A stretch of 43,011 bases of DNA from assembly GCA_013044085.1 (NCBI GenBank), contig JABEVI010000034.1, forward strand, positions 1-43,011, given 5' to 3'. Made by a program: the position numbers and the translations under genes. The DNA comes from Steroidobacteraceae bacterium. GTDB lineage: Bacteria; Pseudomonadota; Gammaproteobacteria; Steroidobacterales; Steroidobacteraceae. Below the pieces are notes generated by a model. That model made no database searches and was not told the DNA's origin. It saw only the letters and a program-made list of their open reading frames with translations. Shown here in pieces: positions 25,266 to 32,073 of this stretch. Positions within the stretch are counted from its first letter, which is position 1, and the number at the start of each line of letters is the position of its first letter.

Positions 25266-27089
25266 TCAGCCCAGCAACTCGGCCATCTTCGGGCGGCTCT
25301 CGACGTAGCGACGGTGCACGTCGGTGTAGGTGTCTACATAGAGCGCATCGACCGCCGGCGCCGGCATGAACTGCCGCGAGAATCCCGGTGCGACGGGGTC
25401 GAGGGCGAGCTCGGCGGCGCGAATCAGATGCGCGAGCAGACTGCGCGGGTCCTCGCTGCCGACCGCGACGCGGACCGTCGTCAATGAAATCCCGGCGTCC
25501 TGCAGCGCCTCCGCGGACAACTCCGAGTGGCTGGTGAGGGCAGGGCAGAGCACGACGGTGTTGGTCTGGCCGAGGCTCACTTGCAGCCCGAACACCGGTT
25601 CGAGCAGGTCGAAGAACGCCTTGAATGCGGCGCGCGGCAGCGGTTCCTGACCGGGCCGGGGTTCGAAGTCGATCGTGAACAGCGGTGCGGGCAGCCCCAG
25701 GAACATGTTCTCCTCGCGCAAGCGCGCGTTGGCGTGACCGGGGACAGCCGAGCAGTTCACGTTGATCCGTGGATGCGCGGCGAGCGCCCGGGCGAGCACC
25801 GAGGTGGTGATGCACTTGGCGAGCATGCGCAATTCGAGGGTGCGCATGCCGTTGATGACTTCGTAGGCCTTGTCGGCGTCGAGGAACGCGCCCTTGATGT
25901 AGTAGACGTTCCAGAACATCGTCGCGTCCCAGGGGACCGTCTCGGTGCGCCCGTTTGGCCGCCGCACGTCCGCGCTCGCGCCCTTCGGCAGAAACATGTC
26001 CTCGTTGCGGCCGATCGCGACGCCCGCCGTCGTCGCGCCGTAGCCGGCGAGATCCTTGGTGTAGGAATGAATCACGAAGTCGGGCCGCTCCATCGGGTCC
26101 TCTCGGCGCAACACCGGCTGTAGAAACGGTGTGCCGATGGTCGCGTCGCAGATGACGGTGTGGCCCGCCTCGTGCGCGACCCGGCAGATGCCGGCAACGT
26201 CGAGCACGTAGCCATGCGGGTTGCAGGGGCTTTCGATGTAGACGTAGACGCGTCGGCCGCCGGCCAGCCGCTCGGCGTACTGCAGGCGCACATCGGCCAG
26301 CGCCCGCTGGACGTCGGCGGCCTCGTAGCCGTCGAACCAGTGAATGCCGACGTCGAGATTGCTGTGCTTGCCGTACCAATCGTGCAGCAGTTGATAGACG
26401 CCGCCGTAGACGTTGCGGCTCGCGAGGACGACGTCCTGGTAGCCGACCAGATGGGCGAGCGTCGCATCGACCGCCGCCATGCCGGAGTTGAAGTTCCAGG
26501 CGAAATACTCGTGCGCCCGATGTCCCGCTTCGACATCGACGATGTGGTTGGCGAGGCTGACGGAGGTCGGATTCAGGAGCCGCGAGTAGATTTCGTGGAG
26601 CAACTCCTTGCCCTTGAACGCGTCCTCCGCCCACTCGACGCAGGCGTACAGATAGGTGGCCGTGCGGGTGATGACCGGTGTTGCCGAGAAGATCGCCGTC
26701 ACGTTGTCGAAGATCGGATACGGTCCACGCCCCGCGCCGATCCCGGCCGGTCCCGCCAGGGACTGGTAGGTCGCACGCATCGGCGACTGCAGGCTGTCGA
26801 GTATCTTCGCCATCTGGAAGCACGCGAAGCGCTTGGCGTTGAACCAGGCGATGCGGTCCTTGCGGTCGAGCCCGGCGAGTTCCCGGGTCGTCACCGCGAT
26901 CAGGTCCTGGACGGCGACGTTGCTGCCGTACAGATGCTCCGTGAGGCGCGCCAGCGCTAGGCCATAGGAGCCGGACGGCTCGATGCCGAAGTGGCGCAAC
27001 TGCTCGTCCACGAGTTCGCGCATCGAGTCGGCGGTGGTGGTGTTGCGCAGCGGGCTGAGCTGGCGGGCATGGAAGGTGTCGGTGCTCAT
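25266..27089 (-). CDS. N-terminally extended Cys/Met-metabolism PLP enzyme
   Basis: Fold-type I PLP enzyme of the cystathionine/methionine gamma-lyase family, but 607 residues rather than about 400. The core begins near residue 168 with IYSRLLNPT (the neighbour-subunit phosphate clasp), NVYGGVYQLL (stacking Tyr region), VYIESPCNPHGYVLD, CDATIGTPFLQPVL with the Asp that holds the pyridine nitrogen, and the Schiff-base Lys345 in HSYTKDLAGYG. Compared with methionine gamma-lyase (Tyr59, Lys211, from memory), about 110 residues are added in front and about 25 inside. The extension is mostly helical and unrecognised. ATG 27089 follows AGGAGAACTGC, a clear ribosome site; the frame upstream to 27161 runs into the operator region. 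Likely reactions are C-S or C-O elimination or replacement; the acceptor is unknown. Confidence 0.8.
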   Translation of the reverse strand: MSTDTFHARQLSPLRNTTTADSMRELVDEQLRHFGIEPSGSYGLALARLTEHLYGSNVAVQDLIAVTTRELAGLDRKDRIAWFNAKRFACFQMAKILDSLQSPMRATYQSLAGPAGIGAGRGPYPIFDNVTAIFSATPVITRTATYLYACVEWAEDAFKGKELLHEIYSRLLNPTSVSLANHIVDVEAGHRAHEYFAWNFNSGMAAVDATLAHLVGYQDVVLASRNVYGGVYQLLHDWYGKHSNLDVGIHWFDGYEAADVQRALADVRLQYAERLAGGRRVYVYIESPCNPHGYVLDVAGICRVAHEAGHTVICDATIGTPFLQPVLRREDPMERPDFVIHSYTKDLAGYGATTAGVAIGRNEDMFLPKGASADVRRPNGRTETVPWDATMFWNVYYIKGAFLDADKAYEVINGMRTLELRMLAKCITTSVLARALAAHPRINVNCSAVPGHANARLREENMFLGLPAPLFTIDFEPRPGQEPLPRAAFKAFFDLLEPVFGLQVSLGQTNTVVLCPALTSHSELSAEALQDAGISLTTVRVAVGSEDPRSLLAHLIRAAELALDPVAPGFSRQFMPAPAVDALYVDTYTDVHRRYVESRPKMAELLG

Positions 27090-27135
27090 GCAGTTCTCCT
27101 GATCGGCGGGGTGCGGAAATTCTAACCGGATCGGC

Positions 27136-27181
27136 TTGGCAGGGGCTGCCAAACATGCCAAAGTAGGTTTTATATTTGGCA
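27136..27181. promoter_or_regulatory. Four-half-site operator between PLP gene and Lrp-type regulator
   Basis: The shared promoter region carries TTGGCAG-GGG-CTGCCAA (27136-27152, perfect 7-bp arms) and a second inverted pair, TGCCAAA (27156-27162) with TTTGGCA (27175-27181) across 12 bp. So the hexamer TTGGCA/TGCCAA occurs four times in 46 bp, two of the copies being direct repeats 9 bp apart. Lrp/AsnC octamers typically bind such repeated sites. The last copy ends 15 bp before the regulator's ATG, consistent with autorepression. Repeats are seen; the bound protein is inferred. Confidence 0.75.
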
Positions 27182-27196
27182 GAATCGATCAATAAA

Positions 27197-27667
27197 ATGT
27201 CGAAAATAGATCGCATCGATTCAAAAATCCTGCAGGAGATACAGGCCGACGGCCGCATTTCGATCCAGGACCTCGCCCGCAAAGTCGGCTTGTCCGCGTC
27301 ACCCTGCTTGCGGCGTTTGCGGATGCTCGAAGCCGCCGGCGTCATCCGCGGATACACCGCGATCGTCGACGAGGAACGCTTCGGACTTCCGGTGACCGCC
27401 TTCGTGCGCTTGCGGCTGGATCGTCACTCCGACGACCGGGTGGGGCGCTTCGAGCGTGCGATCCAGGAGATCGGGGATGTCCTCGAATGTCACGTGTTGG
27501 CGGGCGATTACGACTACATGCTGAGGGTGTTGGTCGCCGACCTCAAGAGCTACGAAACCTTCGTCCGCCGGCACATCCATACCATTCCTGGCATCGCCGC
27601 ACTCGAAACGAGCTTCGCCTACGGTACGGTCAAGAGAGCGGCCGTGTTCCCCCCGCGAGCCGGCTGA
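27197..27667 (+). CDS. Lrp/AsnC-family transcriptional regulator
   Basis: DNA-binding regulator of 156 residues. The N-terminal helix-turn-helix is IDRIDSKILQEIQADGRISIQDLARKVGLSASPC (about residues 4-37), with the typical CLRRLRMLEAAGVIRGYTAIV. The C-terminal RAM/ligand domain has FVRLRLDRHSD, VLECHVLAGDYDYMLRVLVADLKSYETF and the final strand. It is divergent from the PLP/DmdA-like pair and is the natural local regulator, probably sensing an amino-acid-like substrate or product. The start is ATG 27197; a TTG at 27176 would add 7 residues but lies inside the operator. No strong ribosome site precedes the ATG (AATCGATCAATAAA), so it may be poorly translated or leaderless. Confidence 0.93.
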   Translation: MSKIDRIDSKILQEIQADGRISIQDLARKVGLSASPCLRRLRMLEAAGVIRGYTAIVDEERFGLPVTAFVRLRLDRHSDDRVGRFERAIQEIGDVLECHVLAGDYDYMLRVLVADLKSYETFVRRHIHTIPGIAALETSFAYGTVKRAAVFPPRAG

Positions 27668-27704
27668 ACTCGCCGCGCCGGAGCGGTTCGTTTACCATCC
27701 GGGC

Positions 27705-28265
27705 ATGAGTGTTGCCAGTCCCGGCGAGCGTGCCGAACTCGATCGACTCCTGTTGCTGAGCGGTCGCGGTGACCAGAAGGCGTTCGCCGAACTCTACAAG
27801 CGATCCTCGGCGATGCTGTTCGGCGTGTGTCTGCGCATGCTGCGCGATCGGGGCGAGGCGGAGGAAGTCCTTCAGGAAACCTACACGAGCGTCTGGCGCT
27901 ACGCGGCGAGCTTCGACGCCGCCAAGGCCGGTGCGATCACCTGGTTGGTCACCTTGTCGCGCAACAAGGCGATCGACCGGTTGCGCCAGCGCCGCGTGCA
28001 GGCGCCCGCGGATCCCGGGGCGCTGGAGGAAGTCTTGGATGAGCGACCGACGCCGGCCGCCGACGCCCAGTCCAGCCAGGAATACGAGCGGCTGGCACGC
28101 TGCATGGACCAACTCGAGCCGCAACACCGTCGTGCCGTGCGTGAAGCTTTTTTCACCGGTGCTACGTATAACGAATTGGCGGTGCGTACCCACGTGCCGC
28201 TTGGGACCATGAAGAGCTGGATCCGCCGCAGTCTTATGCAGTTACGCACGTGCCTGGAATCATGA
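27705..28265 (+). CDS. ECF sigma factor
   Basis: Alternative RNA polymerase sigma factor of 186 residues. Region 2 (about 25-90) shows AFAELYKRSSAMLFGVCLRML, then RGEAEEVLQETYTSVWRYA and AITWLVTLSRNKAIDRLRQRR. Region 4 (about 125-180) is LARCMDQLEPQHRRAVREAFF, then YNELAVRTHVPLGTMKSWIRR. It is of the SigK/RpoE type that pairs with RskA-like anti-sigma factors, and the next gene is such a protein, overlapping by 4 bp (ATGA). Together with the downstream lipid genes this suggests an envelope or oxidative stress response. It starts 37 bp after the Lrp-type gene, so it could also receive read-through. I could not identify its own promoter class by eye. Confidence 0.93.
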   Translation: MSVASPGERAELDRLLLLSGRGDQKAFAELYKRSSAMLFGVCLRMLRDRGEAEEVLQETYTSVWRYAASFDAAKAGAITWLVTLSRNKAIDRLRQRRVQAPADPGALEEVLDERPTPAADAQSSQEYERLARCMDQLEPQHRRAVREAFFTGATYNELAVRTHVPLGTMKSWIRRSLMQLRTCLES

Positions 28266-28987
28266 GTGCCTCCGGCGACAACGAGCAGCCGGAGCTGCGC
28301 TTTGCCGAGTACGTGCTCGGGGTGCTCGACGCCGATGAGCGCGCCGCCGTGGCTCATGAGGCCGAGACCCGCGCCGAGGCGGCCATCGCCTTGCAAGCGT
28401 GGCAGCGACGGCTGATGCCGCTTGCCGAGCCCATCGCCGCGCTGGCCCCGGCGCCCTATGTCTGGGCGCGGATTTGCGATGCGCTACAGATGAACGCGTC
28501 CGGCCGGATCGCGCCGCGAAGGAATCTGTGGAATGACCTGCGCCTGTGGCGCTCGCTCGGCGTCGGTGCGCTTGCCATGTCGCTGGTTTTGGCGTTCGTG
28601 CTGATGATGCCGCTTGCGGCGCGCCGGACCCGGCCGGGAAACCGCATCGAGTACATGGCGGCAACCCTGCAGCAGACGGACGGTGTGGCCGAATGGACGG
28701 CAACCATGGATTTGCGGCACGCCCGCATGGTGGTCGTACCGGCCACGCCGGCGCCGGCGCCATCGGGGCGCGCCGCGGAGCTGTGGTTGATCCCGGCCGG
28801 AGAGAAACCCGTCGCGGTCGGCATGATCGCACTCGACCGACCCACCACGATTGCGTTGAATTCGGCGCTGATGGCGCGGCTCGGCCCGACCGCGATGCTC
28901 GCCGTGTCCCTGGAGCCGGCGGGCGGTTCGCCGACGGGTGAGCCGAGCGGACCGGTGGTCGCGAAGGGAGCGATCGGCGCGGCTTAG
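28262..28987 (+). CDS. RskA-type anti-sigma factor
   Basis: Membrane anti-sigma factor of 241 residues. The N-terminal cytosolic part (ELRFAEYVLGVLDADERAAV, about residues 10-30) is the RskA/anti-sigma-K N-domain. There is no HxxxCxxC zinc motif, so it is not a ZAS/ChrR type. One membrane segment is at about residues 99-120 (LGVGALAMSLVLAFVLMMPLAA), and the periplasmic RskA domain follows with GRAAELWLIPAGEKPVAVGMI. Such proteins hold the sigma factor at the membrane and are cleaved in steps on stress. Start ATG 28262 overlaps the sigma stop as ATGA; a GTG at 28250 is possible. The next gene is 112 bp away; that gap holds an imperfect hairpin at 29056-29081 (GTTTGCCCG with CGGGCGCAAAC). Confidence 0.88.
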   Translation: MSASGDNEQPELRFAEYVLGVLDADERAAVAHEAETRAEAAIALQAWQRRLMPLAEPIAALAPAPYVWARICDALQMNASGRIAPRRNLWNDLRLWRSLGVGALAMSLVLAFVLMMPLAARRTRPGNRIEYMAATLQQTDGVAEWTATMDLRHARMVVVPATPAPAPSGRAAELWLIPAGEKPVAVGMIALDRPTTIALNSALMARLGPTAMLAVSLEPAGGSPTGEPSGPVVAKGAIGAA

Positions 28988-29099
28988 AAGAACCGCTGCG
29001 ACCGGCCTGTGGTCGCCGGCGCGTTATCTGTCCGGCGAATGCATCCGTTGCCGGCGTTTGCCCGTATCTTCGGGCGCAAACGCTCAGGGACAGACTTGT

Positions 29100-30014
29100 A
29101 TGACAGTTTCCGAAGAAAGGACCCCGGCGCAGCGGTCGTGGATGATGCGTACGATCCGCCGCTGGTTCGACACCGGGGTTGCCGTCGAGACCGAGACGGG
29201 GCGCGAGGATCGCATCGACTGGTTGCGCGCCGCGCCCTTCATCGCCATGCACGTGGCCTGCCTGGGCGTGATCTGGGTCGGCGTTTCGACGTCGGCGCTC
29301 GTCGTCGCGGGGACGATGTATGCGGTGCGCATGTTCGCCCTGACCGGGTTCTATCACCGCTACTTCTCGCATCGCGCGTTCCGTACCTCGCGCGGCCTGC
29401 AGTTCGTGTTTGCGGTGATCGGCGCCTCGTGTGTGCAGCGCGGGCCGTTGTGGTGGGCCGCCCATCACCGCAACCACCATCGGTGCGCCGATACCGCGGG
29501 CGATCCGCATTCGCCGCGCATCCATGGTTTCTGGTGGAGCCACGCGGGCTGGTTCCTCACGCCGCGAAATTTCCGCACGGATCTGGCCAGAGTGCCGGAT
29601 CTGGCGAAGTACCGCGAGCTTCGCCTGCTCGATCGCTACGATACCCTGGTGCCCGTGCTGCTGGCCGCCGCGCTGTACGGGTTCGGCGGGGCGCAGATGC
29701 TGATCTGGGGTTTCTTCGTTTCCACAGTGGTGTTGTTCCATGCCACGGTGACGATCAACTCGCTGGCTCACCGGTTCGGAAGCCGCCGTTTCGCCACGCG
29801 GGACGACAGCCGCAACAACCTGTGGCTCGCGCTGCTGACCTTCGGCGAAGGCTGGCACAACAACCATCACTTCTTCCCCGGCAGCAGCCGCCAGGGATTC
29901 CGTTGGTGGGAGATCGACATCTCCTGGTACGGACTGAAACTCATGTCGATGCTGGGCCTGGTGAGTGAACTCAAGCCGCTGCCGGTCTGGGTGCATGCCC
30001 GGGCGATCGGTTGA
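29100..30014 (+). CDS. Membrane fatty acid desaturase, delta-9 acyl type
   Basis: Di-iron membrane desaturase of 304 residues that inserts a double bond in an acyl chain with O2 and electrons. The three His boxes are HRYFSHR (from His86), HHRNHH (122-127) and HNNHH (253-257), the pattern and spacing of the stearoyl-CoA/phospholipid delta-9 family. Four hydrophobic segments flank them (for example FIAMHVACLGVIWVGV). Start ATG 29100 follows CAGGGACAGACTTGT; the frame upstream to 28938 lies in the anti-sigma gene and was rejected. It is followed after 4 bp by the FAD oxidoreductase gene, so they are one operon. The product may feed the methyltransferase fusion at the operon's end, which needs an unsaturated chain as substrate. 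Confidence 0.93.
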   Translation: MTVSEERTPAQRSWMMRTIRRWFDTGVAVETETGREDRIDWLRAAPFIAMHVACLGVIWVGVSTSALVVAGTMYAVRMFALTGFYHRYFSHRAFRTSRGLQFVFAVIGASCVQRGPLWWAAHHRNHHRCADTAGDPHSPRIHGFWWSHAGWFLTPRNFRTDLARVPDLAKYRELRLLDRYDTLVPVLLAAALYGFGGAQMLIWGFFVSTVVLFHATVTINSLAHRFGSRRFATRDDSRNNLWLALLTFGEGWHNNHHFFPGSSRQGFRWWEIDISWYGLKLMSMLGLVSELKPLPVWVHARAIG

Positions 30015-30018
30015 GCCC

Positions 30019-31272
30019 ATGCGTATCGCCGTGGTCGGCTCGGGCATCGCCGGACTTGCCTCGGCATGGCTGCTGTCGCGACAGCATGAGGTGACCTTGT
30101 TCGAGGCGGACGGCCGTCTCGGCGGGCATACGCACACCCACGAGGTGCGTCTGCGTGGCCGCGATTATCGGATCGACAGCGGCTTCATCGTCTACAACCC
30201 GGTGCATTACCCCTTGCTCGCACGACTGTTCGCCGAACTCGGCGTGGCCTCGCAGCCGACCACCATGAGCTTTTCGGTGCACAACGAGGCGAGCGGGCTC
30301 GAATACAACGCAGGTACGCTGAATGGGCTGTTCTGCCAGCGGCGCAATCTGTTCTCGCCGCGCTTTCTCGGCATGGTGCGCGATCTGGTGCGCTTCTATC
30401 GCGAGGCGCCAGCCTTGTTGTCGACGAGCGGGCAGGCACAGACGCTCGGCGAGTATCTGCTCGCGGGCGGCTATGGAGCGGCCTTTCGCGACGAGCATCT
30501 GATCCCGATGGCGAGCGCATTGTGGTCCTCGCCGGCCACGCAGATTCTGCGCTTCCCGGTGCGCTATCTGCTGCAGTTCATGGCCAACCACCAGATGCTG
30601 CAGCTCGGCGGCCGTCCACAGTGGCGGGTGGTGAGTGGCGGCTCATCCTCGTACGTGAAGGCTCTGCGGGCGGGCTGGTCGGTGCGCGAGCGCCTGAGCT
30701 GTCCGGTCCACTCGATCAGACGCGACGCCGACGGCGTGCAATTGCTGAGCGCCGCGGGGCCTGAACGCTTCGACCGGGTGGTGCTCGCCTGTCACAGCGA
30801 TCAGGCGCTCGCCTTGCTTGCCGATGCCGATGCCCGCGAGACATCGATCCTCACGGCGATGGGCTATCAGAGCAACGAGGCGGTGCTGCACACCGACGCG
30901 CGCGTGCTGCCGCGCCGGCGGCGGGCCTGGGCGGCGTGGAACGCCTGGCTGCCGCGGGACCCGGGCGGTGCGTGCACCGTGAGCTATTGCATGAACCTGC
31001 TGCAAGGTCTCGATGCACCGGAAGCCTTCGTCGTCACGCTCAATCGCACCGCGGACATCGACCCCGGCAAAGTGCTGGCGCGGATGACCTACCAGCATCC
31101 GCTCTACACCGCGGCGTCAGTGGCCGCGCAGCAGCGCAAGGCCGAGATCCAGGGCCGCAGGCATACCTGGTTTGCCGGCGCCTACTGGGGCTGGGGCTTT
31201 CACGAGGATGGCCTGCGCAGTGCCGTGGAAGCGGCCGCGGCGCAGGGTGTCCGCTGGGAGGCGGCGGCATGA
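30019..31272 (+). CDS. FAD-dependent amine-oxidase-like protein of the lipid operon
   Basis: NAD(P)/FAD-binding oxidoreductase of 417 residues. The dinucleotide fold is at the start, MRIAVVGSGIAGLASAWLL with FEADGRLGGHTHTHEV after it, and the C-terminal FAD contact is in HTWFAGAYWGWGFHEDG. It belongs to the COG2907-like group that is found with DUF1365 and cfa-like genes in many bacteria (recalled from known clusters). It is probably a lipid or isoprenoid-type desaturase/oxidase; the precise substrate is unknown. ATG 30019 comes just after the desaturase stop, and its TGA overlaps the DUF1365 start (ATGA). Confidence 0.88.
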   Translation: MRIAVVGSGIAGLASAWLLSRQHEVTLFEADGRLGGHTHTHEVRLRGRDYRIDSGFIVYNPVHYPLLARLFAELGVASQPTTMSFSVHNEASGLEYNAGTLNGLFCQRRNLFSPRFLGMVRDLVRFYREAPALLSTSGQAQTLGEYLLAGGYGAAFRDEHLIPMASALWSSPATQILRFPVRYLLQFMANHQMLQLGGRPQWRVVSGGSSSYVKALRAGWSVRERLSCPVHSIRRDADGVQLLSAAGPERFDRVVLACHSDQALALLADADARETSILTAMGYQSNEAVLHTDARVLPRRRRAWAAWNAWLPRDPGGACTVSYCMNLLQGLDAPEAFVVTLNRTADIDPGKVLARMTYQHPLYTAASVAAQQRKAEIQGRRHTWFAGAYWGWGFHEDGLRSAVEAAAAQGVRWEAAA

Positions 31273-32066
31273 GGCCCGCGGCGCGGATTGTGGCGCAGGA
31301 CCGAAGCGAGCCGTTCGCGAGCGCCGTCTACGAAGGACGCGTGCGCCACCATCGTCTGGCGCCGCATGCGCATCGTTTCGAATATCGCATGGCGCAGCTG
31401 TATCTGGATCTGGGCGAGATCGACCGGGTGTTCGAGCGACGCTGGCTGTGGTCGCAGCGGCATGCGAACCTCGCGCGCTTCCAACGCGCCGACTACCTCG
31501 GTCCGACAGACCTATCCTTGGAGGAGGCGGTGCGTCGGCGTGTCGCGCTGGCGACCGGCCGGCGGCCGCCGGGACCGATTCGATTGTTGACCCATCTGCG
31601 CTACGCCGGCGTGGTGTTCAACCCGGTCAGCTTCTATTACTGCTATGAGGCCGATGGGGTGACGCTGGCGTGCATTCTGGCGGAAATCACCAACACGCCC
31701 TGGCGCGAGCGGCACGCCTACGTGCTTCCCCTGGAGACCGCGTTGCGCCGTGGACGCAGCTTGAGATGGACGTTTGCGAAGAGCTTTCACGTCTCGCCGT
31801 TCATGCCGATGGATCGGACCTACGACTGGCGTTTTACCGTGCCAGGAGAGGATCTTCAGGTTCACATGGACGTGCTGCGCGAAGGCGAGAGGGAGTTCGA
31901 CGCCACGCTGTGCCTCAGGCGCCTGCCACTCTGCGGTGCATCGCTCGCCCGCGTGCTCTGGCGTTATCCGTTGATGACGGCCCAGGTCATCGGTGCCATC
32001 CACTGGCAGGCACTGCGTCTGTGGATGAAGCGCAACCCTGTCCATGATCACCCGCAACCGCATTGA
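31269..32066 (+). CDS. DUF1365 protein
   Basis: Protein of 265 residues of the DUF1365 family, whose members lie next to the amine-oxidase-like and cfa-like genes. It opens SAVYEGRVRHHRLAPHAHRFEYRMAQLYLDL, the usual signature, and has VVFNPVSFYYCYEADG, then the Lys-rich AKSFHVSPFMPMDRTYDW. No membrane helix is clear. The biochemical role is not established, although genetic linkage to fatty acid modification is old. The start ATG 31269 overlaps the preceding stop by 4 bp. The stop at 32066 is 7 bp before the fused methyltransferase start. Confidence 0.9.
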   Translation: MRPAARIVAQDRSEPFASAVYEGRVRHHRLAPHAHRFEYRMAQLYLDLGEIDRVFERRWLWSQRHANLARFQRADYLGPTDLSLEEAVRRRVALATGRRPPGPIRLLTHLRYAGVVFNPVSFYYCYEADGVTLACILAEITNTPWRERHAYVLPLETALRRGRSLRWTFAKSFHVSPFMPMDRTYDWRFTVPGEDLQVHMDVLREGEREFDATLCLRRLPLCGASLARVLWRYPLMTAQVIGAIHWQALRLWMKRNPVHDHPQPH

Positions 32067-32073
32067 GGATCCC

